The notes below the pieces were generated by a model that saw only the letters and a list, made by a program, of their open reading frames with translations, made no database searches and had not been told where the DNA came from. Below, in pieces: positions 1-6,790 of a stretch of DNA of 17,798 nt. The stretch spans positions 1 through 17,798 of the forward strand of contig JAKFEW010000106.1 of assembly GCA_036675505.1 (NCBI GenBank). Direction: 5' to 3'. Position 1 is the stretch's first letter, and every line of letters starts with the position of its first letter. Both the position numbers and the translations under genes were made by a program. The DNA is from JAKFEW01 sp036675505 (GTDB taxonomy: Bacteria; Cyanobacteriota; Sericytochromatia; S15B-MN24; JAQBPE01).

Positions 1-309
1 GTCGGCGCGCCGAAGGGCTCGCTCGACGTTCGCCGCGGCGTGGTGGCCGGTGGCTTCAAGGCCGACGTCGCGCCCCTGCTCGCTCGCAGCTGCGAGGGCT
101 GCCACGGCCCGGGCGGGCAGGGCGTCCGCGACGTCGCGATTTTCGACGAAGCGCTCAACGTGCGCCACGACCAGGTCAGCGCCGAGATCGGCGGCATCTT
201 GCGGACCACCGAGCGCGGCTCGATGCCGCGCGGCGGCAGGCAGAAGCTGTCCGCCGAGGAGGTCGCGCTGATCAGGCAGTGGCAGGCGGACGGCATGCCC
301 GACAATTGA
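1..309 (+). CDS. c-type cytochrome, C-terminal part (5' end outside window)
   Basis: The frame is open from base 1, so this is the last 102 codons of a longer gene. It shows one haem-attachment motif CEGCH (window residues 31-35), followed by a Gly-rich loop and a likely distal methionine in GSMPRGG (Met75). It ends in a helix (SAEEVALIRQWQADG), as in small class I or Planctomycete-type cytochrome c domains. The family binds haem covalently and carries electrons outside the cytoplasm. The signal peptide or any larger partner domain must lie upstream. Internal GTG/ATG-like starts exist, but the reading frame continues upstream with coding character, so I treat it as truncated by the window edge. 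The exact redox partner cannot be told. Confidence 0.8.
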   Translation, partial: VGAPKGSLDVRRGVVAGGFKADVAPLLARSCEGCHGPGGQGVRDVAIFDEALNVRHDQVSAEIGGILRTTERGSMPRGGRQKLSAEEVALIRQWQADGMPDN

Positions 310-324
310 CCCGGGCGCCGAGGC

Positions 325-357
325 CCGCGCGGCGCCCCATGGGCGCGCGGACGTTTT
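325..357 (+). terminator. possible terminator after the cytochrome gene
   Basis: Arms 325-330 plus 334-337 pair with 341-344 plus 345-350 around a 3-base loop, giving ten G:C-type pairs with a 3-base bulge (331-333). A short T run (354-357) follows three bases later. It sits just after the cytochrome stop. The T run is short and overlaps the -35 region of the next promoter, so this is a weak call. Confidence 0.3.
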
Positions 358-382
358 GACACCGCTTGCGCCCGGGTAGCAT
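356..382 (+). promoter_or_regulatory. sigma70-like promoter of the amylase gene
   Basis: A perfect -35 box TTGACA (356-361) is followed after 15 bases by TAGCAT (377-382). Exactly 7 bases then separate the -10 box from the ATG at 390. Transcription would therefore begin at or next to the start codon, predicting a leaderless mRNA. The 15-base spacer is shorter than the usual 17. Confidence 0.5.
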
Positions 383-389
383 GGCGCCT

Positions 390-1952
390 ATGCAGAACGC
401 CCGCTTGCTCGCCCTCCTCCCGCTCCTCGGCCTGGCGCTCGCCGCGCCTGCGCTGGCCCATGACGCGGCGGACGCCACCCCCGCGCCGGCCGCGCAGCCC
501 GCGGCCACCGCCAGGCCGCTGCCGCCCGCCCGGCGGGCGGCCCTGCCGAAGGTCACGACGCCCGCCTGGGCGCGCGACGCCGTGTTCTACCAGATCTTCC
601 CGGAGCGCTTCGCGAACGGCGATCGCCGCAACGACCCGCCCGGCACCGAGCCCTGGGGCGCGATCCCCAAGACCGAGAACTACATGGGCGGCGACCTCGA
701 CGGCGTGCGCCGCAGCCTGCCGCACCTGCAGGCGCTCGGCGTGAACGCGCTCTACTTCAACCCGATCTTCACGAGCGACTCGAACCACAAGTACCACACA
801 GTCGACTACATGCACGTCGACCCGCACTTCGGCGGCGATGCGGCCTTCGACCGCCTGCTCACGGCCGCGCACGCCCGCGGGATGAAGGTGGTCCTCGATG
901 GGGTCTTCAACCACACAGGCGACACGCATCCCTTCTTCCTCGACGCGGTGAAGAACGGCCCCAAGAGCCGCTACTGGAGCTGGTACAAGTTCCATGGCTA
1001 CCCGGTCGTCAAGCAGCCCAAGCCCAACTACGAGGCCTGGTGGGGCCTGCCCTCGCTGCCGCAACTACAAGTTGCCAAGAACCCGGTGGTCGCGAAGTAC
1101 ATCTTCGACGTCGAAGAGCACTGGCTGAAACGCGGCATCGACGGCTGGCGCCTCGACGTGCCCAACGAGATCGACTCCGACGCCTTCTGGCGCGAGTTCC
1201 GGCGCCGCGCCAAGGCGATCGATCGCGACGCCTACATCGTGGGCGAGATCTGGGATCCGGCCCGGCGCTGGCTGCAGGGCGACCAGTTCGATTCGGTCAT
1301 GAACTACCAGTGGCGCGACGCGATGGTGAAGTTCTTCGCGAAGCACGAGATGGCGCCCGAGGCCTTCGAGGCGCACATGCGCAAGCTGCGCGGCGAGTAC
1401 GACCCCGCGATCACCAACGTGATGTTCAACCTGCTGGGCTCGCACGACACCGAGCGGTTCCTGACGCTCGCGGGCGGCGAGGTGAGCCGGCTCAAGCTCG
1501 CGGTGGCCTACCAGCTGACCTATCCGGGCGCGCCGGTGATCTACTACGGCGACGAAATCGGCATGCAAGGCGGCAAGGACCCGGACGACCGGCGCTGCTT
1601 CGACTGGCGCACCACCAGCTGGAACGCCGACCTGCTCGCCCACTACCAGCACCTGATCGCGGCGCGCAAGGCGCACCCGCAGCTGCGCGCGGGCACCTTC
1701 CGCTCGCTCTGGGCCAAGGACGACGTCGTCGCGCACGGCCGCTCGGCGGACGGCCGCCACGCGATCGTGGCGCTGAACAACGGCGGGCGCGTGCGCGACG
1801 TGAGCCTGCCGGTCGCAGGCTGGCTGCCCGAAGGCGCGCGCTTCACCGACGTGCTCGGCGGGCGCGCGGCCGTGGTGCGCCGGGGCAAGGTCTGGCTGCG
1901 GCTCGACCCGCTGCAGGCCGCCGTGCTCGTGCCGCTCACAGGCAAGCGCTGA
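390..1952 (+). CDS. secreted GH13 alpha-amylase family glycosidase
   Basis: Glycoside hydrolase family 13 enzyme, 520 aa, hydrolysing alpha-glucosidic bonds of maltodextrin-type substrates outside the cytoplasm. A signal peptide (hydrophobic LLALLPLLGLALA, cleavage near ALA-HD) precedes a Pro/Ala linker. The four GH13 regions are present: DGVFNH (170-175), GWRLDVPNE with nucleophile Asp256, VGEIW with acid/base Glu286, and LLGSHD with Asp353. The WWGLPSLPQLQ segment stands where cyclomaltodextrinase/neopullulanase enzymes carry MPKLN, so the nearest relatives are probably that group, but the N-terminal CBM34 domain is absent. A C-terminal beta domain follows the barrel. I chose ATG 390 because the ATG at 381 overlaps the -10 box and the TTG at 366 lies upstream of it. 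No Shine-Dalgarno is visible. A nucleotidyltransferase gene starts 10 bases after the stop. Exact substrate is uncertain. Confidence 0.93.
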   Translation: MQNARLLALLPLLGLALAAPALAHDAADATPAPAAQPAATARPLPPARRAALPKVTTPAWARDAVFYQIFPERFANGDRRNDPPGTEPWGAIPKTENYMGGDLDGVRRSLPHLQALGVNALYFNPIFTSDSNHKYHTVDYMHVDPHFGGDAAFDRLLTAAHARGMKVVLDGVFNHTGDTHPFFLDAVKNGPKSRYWSWYKFHGYPVVKQPKPNYEAWWGLPSLPQLQVAKNPVVAKYIFDVEEHWLKRGIDGWRLDVPNEIDSDAFWREFRRRAKAIDRDAYIVGEIWDPARRWLQGDQFDSVMNYQWRDAMVKFFAKHEMAPEAFEAHMRKLRGEYDPAITNVMFNLLGSHDTERFLTLAGGEVSRLKLAVAYQLTYPGAPVIYYGDEIGMQGGKDPDDRRCFDWRTTSWNADLLAHYQHLIAARKAHPQLRAGTFRSLWAKDDVVAHGRSADGRHAIVALNNGGRVRDVSLPVAGWLPEGARFTDVLGGRAAVVRRGKVWLRLDPLQAAVLVPLTGKR

Positions 1953-1962
1953 GGCCGTGGCC

Positions 1963-2592
1963 ATGGCCGAAGATCCCGTGCTCACGGCGGTCGTCGTGGA
2001 ACTCGTCGAGACGCACGGCTGCCACACCGTGATCCTCTACGGCTCGCGCGCCCGTGGCCAGGCCACGCCCGCGAGCGATTACGACGTCGTCGGCATCCGC
2101 AAGGCGGGGCCGGCCTTCCGCGACGCGCGGTACGAGGGCGAGGCCTACCTCGACCTTTTCGTCTACCCGGAGGCCGACGTGGCCGAGCCGAACACGGAGC
2201 TATTGCGGCTGCGCGGCGGGAAGGTCATGAAGCAGCAGCGCGGCTTCGGCGCGCGGCTCTTGAAGCGCATCGAGGCGCTCCATGCAGCGGGACCGCCGGC
2301 CTGGGCGGCCGATGAGCGCGAGGCCTCGCGGATGTGGGGCGGCAAGATGATCGCGCGCGCCTCCCAGGGCGACGTGGAGGGCGATTTCAGGCGCGCCATG
2401 CTGCTGACCCAGCTGCTCGAGGATTACTTCAAGGCCCGCGGCCGCTGGTTCGAAGGGCCCAAGGCCGCCTTCGCCTGGCTCGCCGAGCATGATCACGAGA
2501 CCCATGCGGCCTTCGCGCGCGCGCTCGCGGCCGGCGCGCCGCTCGGCGCGATCGAGTACCTGGTCGCCCGCGTCTGGGCGACGCCCGAGTAG
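1963..2592 (+). CDS. nucleotidyltransferase-domain protein
   Basis: Protein of 209 aa with an N-terminal Pol-beta-like (MNT/KNTase) nucleotidyltransferase domain. The signature GSRARG (27-32) is followed by SDYDVVG with Asp39 and Asp41, and a third carboxylate, Asp64, lies in YLDLF. All three metal-binding acidic residues are thus kept, so it is probably active. Residues about 95-209 form a helical domain (MLLTQLLEDYFKARGRW) resembling the helical partner domains of kanamycin-nucleotidyltransferase or HEPN type. Family members transfer a nucleotidyl group to small molecules such as antibiotics, or to proteins. The acceptor here is unknown. It starts 10 bases after the amylase stop and probably shares its transcript, although no functional link is evident. 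GTG 1957 is an alternative start; ATG 1963 is preferred. Confidence 0.85.
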   Translation: MAEDPVLTAVVVELVETHGCHTVILYGSRARGQATPASDYDVVGIRKAGPAFRDARYEGEAYLDLFVYPEADVAEPNTELLRLRGGKVMKQQRGFGARLLKRIEALHAAGPPAWAADEREASRMWGGKMIARASQGDVEGDFRRAMLLTQLLEDYFKARGRWFEGPKAAFAWLAEHDHETHAAFARALAAGAPLGAIEYLVARVWATPE

Positions 2593-2603
2593 TCTGCGCG
2601 ACC

Positions 2604-3095
2604 TCAGGCCGGCGGGGCGGCGGACGGACGGGTATCCGTCGCCGAGGTATCCGGCACGCTGAGCGCCCAGGGCGGCACGCGCCGCAGCGACATGTAGCGT
2701 TCCACGCCGTCGAGCGGCGTGAACCCCACGGCGGCGTACACGCCGTGCGCGTCGCGCGTGGCGAGCATCCAGCGCCGGATCGTCGTGAGTTCCGGGTGCG
2801 CGAGGATCGTGGCCACCAGCCAGCGCGCCAGGCCGCGCCCGCGGTAGCCATCCAGCACGAAGACGTCGGCGAGCCAGGCGAAGCTCATGCGGTCCGTGAC
2901 GAGCCGCGCGAAGCCGATCTGGCGATCGCCGTCGTAGAGCCCGAAGGGCATCGAGTGGGCGATCGCCCGCGCGACGGCCTCGCGCGGGATGCCGGGCGAC
3001 CAGTAGCAGTTGCTCAGGAAGCCGTGGATCACGTCGAGGTCCAGGCGGGCGGGGTCGTCATCGATGCTGATGCCGTCGCGGGTCCAAACGCTCAT
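2604..3095 (-). CDS. GNAT family N-acetyltransferase
   Basis: A 163-aa GNAT-fold acetyltransferase, transferring an acetyl group from acetyl-CoA to an amine of unknown substrate. The acetyl-CoA-binding motif A is clear: ADVFVLDGYRGRGLARWLV (76-94) with the pyrophosphate loop YRGRGLA. The FARLVTD beta-strand precedes it and the Y-AAVGFTPL segment (120-128) supplies the usual C-terminal motif. The last 20 residues are Pro/Ala/Thr-rich and probably disordered. The family is widespread and is often annotated only as GNAT. The start at 3095 is placed by an extended -10 promoter exactly 7 bases upstream and by homology of MSVWTRDG; the frame remains open further 5' but that part would be untranscribed. 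It converges with the nucleotidyltransferase gene, 11 bases apart. Confidence 0.92.
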   Translation of the reverse strand: MSVWTRDGISIDDDPARLDLDVIHGFLSNCYWSPGIPREAVARAIAHSMPFGLYDGDRQIGFARLVTDRMSFAWLADVFVLDGYRGRGLARWLVATILAHPELTTIRRWMLATRDAHGVYAAVGFTPLDGVERYMSLRRVPPWALSVPDTSATDTRPSAAPPA

Positions 3096-3102
3096 GACAG
3101 GC

Positions 3103-3111
3103 AGCTTAGCA
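3103..3111 (-). promoter_or_regulatory. extended -10 promoter of the GNAT gene
   Basis: On the minus strand TGC-TAAGCT forms an extended -10 box (TAAGCT at 3103-3108, TGC at 3109-3111). Seven bases (3096-3102) separate it from the ATG at 3095. No good -35 box is visible, as is common with extended -10 promoters. The geometry predicts a leaderless message, and no Shine-Dalgarno could fit. Confidence 0.45.
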
Positions 3112-3247
3112 TGCAATCGGGGGCGCCGATCGGGGGGCGCTGAATGAGCAGTCGAACGCCTGCGGAACTGTTCGAAGGCCGCTTCGGTGGGAAAGGCTGG
3201 AGCGGCGATGATGGATTCGTAGACGCCCTGACCCCGGAGACCCACCC

Positions 3248-3466
3248 GTGACCCGCTCCCTCCTCGCCTTCGCCACCCTCGTCCTGCTCACCAGCTGTGG
3301 CCACCCTACACCAGGCATCACGACCACCCGCGCGATCGGCTGCCTGCCCGGCGATTGCCCGGCGCCGAAGCCCACCGTGGCGCCATGTGCGCCGCGGCGC
3401 GTGAAGGCGATCGGCTGCCTGCCGGGCGACTGCCCGCCGGCCCCGCGCCCGACCCCCTGCCGCTAA
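3248..3466 (+). CDS. small Cys/Pro-rich lipoprotein with duplicated motif
   Basis: A 72-aa predicted lipoprotein. Hydrophobic residues 4-14 lead into the lipobox LTSC with lipidated Cys17. The mature part is mostly Pro, Gly and Cys and contains the decapeptide AIGCLPGDCP twice (29-38 and 54-63), each followed by another Pro-rich stretch. Six cysteines remain after Cys17, an even number compatible with disulfides or metal binding. I recognise no family and assign no function. GTG 3248 has GGAGA (3236-3240) seven bases upstream. The stop overlaps the stop of the convergent HAD gene. The clear signal peptide, lipobox and repeat argue that it is real despite its size. Confidence 0.7.
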   Translation: MTRSLLAFATLVLLTSCGHPTPGITTTRAIGCLPGDCPAPKPTVAPCAPRRVKAIGCLPGDCPPAPRPTPCR

Positions 3467-4089
3467 TCCAGCACGCCCAGGATCGCCTCCACGTCCTCGA
3501 AAGCCCAGTCCGGTCCCGCCGCGCGCAGCGCCTCCGCTGTCGTGTAGCCCCAGGTCGCCGCGCCGAAGGCGAGGCCGGTGCGTCTGGCCGCCTCGAGGTC
3601 GCGGATCTCGTCCCCCACGCACAGCGCCTGCGCCGCCGGCACGCCGCTCGCGCGCAACAGGCGCCTGAACTTCGGCTCTTTGCCGAAGACCGCGGCGCCA
3701 CAGCCGAAATGCGCCACCAGCGCCGCGAGCTCGGGCCCGAGCACCTGGCGCACGTTGGCCTCGCTGTTCGAGGACACGATCGCGATCGCGACCCCGCGCG
3801 CCGCGAGCTCGCGCAACAGCGCATCGACGCCCGCGAACAGCGGGATGCCGTCGATCTCACGGGCCATGCGCCGGCGCAGGTGGATCGCGATCAGCGGGAC
3901 CTTCCAGCCGGGCACGCCCAGGTCGCGCATGATCGCGTGCGCACTCAGCCCGCGCAGCCGCGCGCCTTCGGCGTCGTCGACGCGCCGGAAGCGGAAGCGC
4001 TCGGCCACCTCGTTGAAGACGCCCGCGAACCAGGGGAACGAGTCCGCCAGGGTGCCGTCGAAATCGAAGATGACGAGCCTGTAGCGCAA
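3463..4089 (-). CDS. HAD family hydrolase (phosphatase-like)
   Basis: A 208-aa haloacid dehalogenase-superfamily enzyme. Motif I is DFDGT (nucleophile Asp9, acid/base Asp11), motif II is VSSNS (Ser106/107), motif III lysine is in FGKEPKF (Lys137 or Lys140), and motif IV is GDEIRD (Asp160, Asp164). Residues about 16-80 form a helical C1 cap, as in phosphoglycolate-phosphatase-like members. It would hydrolyse a small phosphate ester in the cytoplasm; the substrate is unknown. I chose TTG 4089 because AGGCGGGGG lies upstream of it and because an ATG at 4116 falls inside the predicted -10 box, so it would not be on the message. Database entries may use 4116 or 4188. Its stop overlaps the convergent small lipoprotein stop by three bases. 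Confidence 0.9.
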   Translation of the reverse strand: MRYRLVIFDFDGTLADSFPWFAGVFNEVAERFRFRRVDDAEGARLRGLSAHAIMRDLGVPGWKVPLIAIHLRRRMAREIDGIPLFAGVDALLRELAARGVAIAIVSSNSEANVRQVLGPELAALVAHFGCGAAVFGKEPKFRRLLRASGVPAAQALCVGDEIRDLEAARRTGLAFGAATWGYTTAEALRAAGPDWAFEDVEAILGVLD

Positions 4090-4114
4090 CCTGAAACCCC
4101 CGCCTGCGGCTCGC

Positions 4115-4123
4115 ATGCTACCA
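4115..4123 (-). promoter_or_regulatory. extended -10 promoter of the HAD gene
   Basis: On the minus strand TGG-TAGCAT (TAGCAT at 4115-4120) is an extended -10 box with the same hexamer as the amylase promoter. The start site would lie near 4107, leaving a leader of about 18 bases with a purine-rich ribosome site before TTG 4089. No convincing -35 box is seen. Confidence 0.35.
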
Positions 4124-4205
4124 GGAACGCCGCATGATTGCCGCGCCGGCGGCCTGCTTATGAACAGGTTAAGGCATGTCGCTTCCACGTCGCCCGCGGC
4201 CAGGT

Positions 4206-4240
4206 TCGACCGACAAGCTTTCAGGTAAAGGACCGGTCGA
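4206..4240. repeat. inverted repeat upstream of the coiled-coil gene
   Basis: TCGACCG (4206-4212) and CGGTCGA (4234-4240) form a perfect 7-bp inverted repeat with a 21-base spacer, and the inner palindrome GACCGGTC (4231-4238) overlaps the right arm. It lies between the HAD gene and the coiled-coil gene and could be an operator or a leader stem. It could also be chance. Confidence 0.3.
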
Positions 4241-4279
4241 GTTCAGTTCAAGAATTCGCTAAGCCGCGGGAGGAACATC

Positions 4280-5932
4280 ATGGTCGAACGCATCACGCTC
4301 CAGGCCCTCTCGCCGCGCCGCGCCCTGCCGGCCGCCGTCCAGGCGCCGGCCCCGTCCAGGCCGCGGCCCCTGGCGCTCGGCGCCGACGTCATGCAGCTCG
4401 GCGCCCGCCGCCCCGAAGCGCCGCGCCCGACCGCGCCGCTCAGCACCTTCAACGAGATCAACGAGGACCTGCTGGACGGCGATCCGATCAAGGACGCCTT
4501 CAAGGACCCCAAGAAGTACGTGAGGGGCGTCGAGTTCGCCGAGAGCCAGCTGCGGCCGGCGCGCGCCGCGCTGGTCGCAGCCGTCGCGGCCTTCGCGAGG
4601 GCCGACGCCGAGACCGGCGCCGCGCTCGCCGCCGCCACCGGCGCCCGCGACGCCAAGAAGGCCGAAGCCAGCAAGCCTTTGGCCGCCGCGATGCAGGCGG
4701 TCGCGGAGCAGGACGCCCTGCTCGGCCCGGCGATCGAGACGCTCAAGCCGCGCGTCGCGGATGCCCGCCAGGCGCTCGAGCGGGCGACCTACCCGAACAA
4801 GCCCGAGGTGGATGCCGGCCGCGAGGCCGCCCGCGCCGACGTCGGCCGCAAGGGCACGCAGCTGCAACAGGCGCAGGCCACCCTCGCCGGCCTCGAGGGC
4901 CGCGTGCGCAGCACCCGCGACGACCTCTCCCGCGTGCGCGCCCGGATCGAGGGCGAGCGCAGCGAGCTCTCGCGGACGCGCATGCAGCTCGACCAGGCCC
5001 ACCGCGACCTCGAGTGGGCCCGCCGCGACCTGCCGAGCAGCTGGGAGTACGACGCGTCGCGCCGCCGCCTGCAAGACGCGCAGGCCGTCTACCGCGAGGC
5101 GGACCGCGAGTACGGCTACAAGAAGGGCCACATCGACACCTGCAACCGCGAGCTCGCGCGCCTGTACCGCCAGGCCCAGCAGGCCAACCCGCCGGCCGAC
5201 ATCCAGTCGCAGATCGCGCACTGGCAAGGCGAGCTCGGCCAGGCCCGCCAGGCCTACGACGTGGCGCGCCGCAACCGCGACGACGCCGCCCGCCGCCTCG
5301 ACGTCGCGCGGCGCGAGTTCGAGCGCCTCGCCGAGCGCTTCAACCTGGTCGAGCGCCTGGAAGAGCGCGTGCGCGGCCTCGAGCGCGAGATCTGGCAGGG
5401 CCAGAGCACGATCGGCCAGCTGCAGGGCCAGGAGACGAGCCTCTCCTACAGCCTGCAGGATCTCGAGGGCCGCGTGCCGGCCGCGCGCGAAGGCGTCGAC
5501 AACGCCTCCCGCGAGCTCGACGGCGCGAAGCGCGAGCTGGACCGCTGGCTGGCGACGCCGTACCAGGCGGGCAACGCGGCGGCGATCGCCGCCGCGCGCC
5601 AGACGCTCGACAAGCTGAGCAACGAGCTCGCACGCCTGGAGACCAACTATAACGCGGTCGTGGGGCCGCTGCGCGCCGCCGTGGCGCGCGAGCAGGCCGC
5701 CTTCGACGCCGTGATGGCGCCGCTCGAGAGCCAGGTGAACGCCGCGCGGGCGCGCCGCGAGCAGGCGATGGCGCCGCTCCAGGCGGGCGTCGACAACGCG
5801 AAGCCGCCGGTCGCGGCGGGCGAGGCGTTGATCGCGAAGCTCAAAGCCCTGCCGGCCGAGAAGGCGGAGGAATGGAAGCGCAAGAAGAAGTTCGACGTCG
5901 TCGAGTTCTGGCGGACCCGTCCGCCGGTCTGA
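4280..5932 (+). CDS. large coiled-coil protein of unknown function
   Basis: A 550-aa protein with no signal peptide or membrane segment. Residues 1-55 are Pro/Ala/Arg-rich and probably disordered. A short acidic patch (FNEINEDLLDGDPIKDAF, about 56-73) leads into a very long Ala/Arg/Glu/Gln-rich helical region. Heptad-like stretches run at about 90-170 and then almost continuously at 175-420 (for example RTRMQLDQAHRDLEWARRD and LEERVRGLEREIWQGQ). Two similar segments near the end, VVGPLRAAVAREQAAF and VMAPLESQVNAARARREQ, followed by a third beginning AMAPLQAGV, look like internal repeats (about 455-510). The tail is basic (KRKKKF). The family is not recognised; SMC/tropomyosin-like hits would reflect only coiled-coil composition. 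GGGAGGAAC just before ATG 4280 supports the start. A structural, scaffold or secreted-effector role is only conjecture. Confidence 0.8.
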   Translation: MVERITLQALSPRRALPAAVQAPAPSRPRPLALGADVMQLGARRPEAPRPTAPLSTFNEINEDLLDGDPIKDAFKDPKKYVRGVEFAESQLRPARAALVAAVAAFARADAETGAALAAATGARDAKKAEASKPLAAAMQAVAEQDALLGPAIETLKPRVADARQALERATYPNKPEVDAGREAARADVGRKGTQLQQAQATLAGLEGRVRSTRDDLSRVRARIEGERSELSRTRMQLDQAHRDLEWARRDLPSSWEYDASRRRLQDAQAVYREADREYGYKKGHIDTCNRELARLYRQAQQANPPADIQSQIAHWQGELGQARQAYDVARRNRDDAARRLDVARREFERLAERFNLVERLEERVRGLEREIWQGQSTIGQLQGQETSLSYSLQDLEGRVPAAREGVDNASRELDGAKRELDRWLATPYQAGNAAAIAAARQTLDKLSNELARLETNYNAVVGPLRAAVAREQAAFDAVMAPLESQVNAARARREQAMAPLQAGVDNAKPPVAAGEALIAKLKALPAEKAEEWKRKKKFDVVEFWRTRPPV

Positions 5933-5952
5933 CGACCAGCCCGGCCCGACGT

Positions 5953-5961
5953 TGCTATACT
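5953..5961 (+). promoter_or_regulatory. extended -10 promoter of the PhnA-like gene
   Basis: TGC-TATACT (TATACT at 5956-5961) is a near-consensus extended -10 box in the gap after the coiled-coil gene, about 35 bases before the PhnA-like start. No matching -35 box is seen. It indicates that the small gene has its own promoter. Confidence 0.5.
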
Positions 5962-5995
5962 GGGGGCGCAAGCAACCACGCAACGAAGGGACGCG

Positions 5996-6211
5996 ATGAT
6001 GGAAGTGCGAGACAGCAACGGCAACGAGCTCACCGACGGCGATTCGGTCCACCTGATCAAGGACCTGAAAGTCAAAGGCGCGAACGTCACGCTGAAGCGC
6101 GGCACGCTGGTCAAGAACATCCGCCTGACCTCGAAGAGCGACGAGGTCGAGGCCAACACCAAGGAAGTGAAGGGCCTCGTGCTCAAGACCGAGTTCGTGA
6201 AGAAGGCATAG
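5996..6211 (+). CDS. PhnA/YjdM C-terminal domain protein, lacking the zinc ribbon
   Basis: A 71-aa protein matching the C-terminal domain of the PhnA (YjdM) family: DSNGNELTDGDSVHLIKDLKVKG, then LKRGTLVKNIRL, and the terminal LKTEFVKKA. Full PhnA proteins are about 110 aa and begin with a zinc-ribbon carrying CxxC pairs. Here that part is absent, and no cysteine is present. The name 'alkylphosphonate utilisation' is historical and the E. coli protein is not a phosphonoacetate hydrolase, so no enzymatic role is claimed. The small SH3-like barrel may bind a protein or nucleic acid. ATG 5996 and ATG 5999 are both possible; AAGGG at 5986-5990 precedes them. The stop lies 15 bases before the end of the convergent cupin gene. 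Confidence 0.88.
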   Translation: MMEVRDSNGNELTDGDSVHLIKDLKVKGANVTLKRGTLVKNIRLTSKSDEVEANTKEVKGLVLKTEFVKKA

Positions 6212-6226
6212 AAGCGCCCCCGTGGG

Positions 6227-6718
6227 TCAGACCGGCTCGCCGGCCATGTAGTCCACCGCGTCCGCGACGCGCGAGATGTGGCGCAGCTTGGTCTGGCCGT
6301 CGCGGCGGACGTAGCTCATGACCTTGCCGGAGTCCGGGTACTCGGCGATCTCGAAATCATCCTCGGTGCTGATGGCCATGTACACCAGCGGCTGGTCGGT
6401 GTCGTTGATGAACTGGTGCGCGCCCTCGGGGCCAGGCGGGCAGCTCACGACGTCGTTCGGGCGCAGCCTGTAGGTCTGGCCACCGAGGCGCAGCTGGCCC
6501 GAGCCCTCGAGCACGACGAAGAGCTCCTCGCCGACGTGGTGGAAGTGGTAGGGCCCATTGGTCTTGCCGGGCGCGAGGCGGGTGATCGCGAGGTCGAGGC
6601 GCTGCTGGGTGACGTGCTTCGCGAGGACCTGGTCGTGGGTGCCGTAGCGGCCCTCGCTGTCGTAGTCCTCCCAGGGGACGTCGGCGAGGTTGATGTGCAG
6701 GGGCAAGGGATCGGCCAT
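6227..6718 (-). CDS. cupin domain-containing protein
   Basis: A 163-aa single-cupin protein. Motif 1 is GPYHFHHVGEELFVVLEGSG with metal-ligand candidates His58, His60 and Glu65. Motif 2 ends in GAHQFIN with His101 and Asn105. The set is complete, so a mononuclear metal site is expected. About 50 residues before and 45 after the barrel decorate it. Cupins of this length include sugar-phosphate isomerase-like, dioxygenase and sensor proteins; the reaction cannot be told from sequence. ATG 6718 is preferred because AGGAGG precedes it by six bases; the frame continues upstream to 6757 without a better site. It is divergent from the lipoprotein at 6875 and convergent with the PhnA-like gene. Confidence 0.9.
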   Translation of the reverse strand: MADPLPLHINLADVPWEDYDSEGRYGTHDQVLAKHVTQQRLDLAITRLAPGKTNGPYHFHHVGEELFVVLEGSGQLRLGGQTYRLRPNDVVSCPPGPEGAHQFINDTDQPLVYMAISTEDDFEIAEYPDSGKVMSYVRRDGQTKLRHISRVADAVDYMAGEPV

Positions 6719-6790
6719 GGGGCCCTCCTGATCGGAACGAACGTACCTGTGAACCATGCCCCGCCTTGGGCCCGAAGAAGCTGTCTCCTT

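Noticed and set aside
4259..6052. 597-codon frame on the minus strand opposite the coiled-coil gene
   Set aside because: It lacks a ribosome site and shows antisense-type composition; it also spans the PhnA-like promoter.
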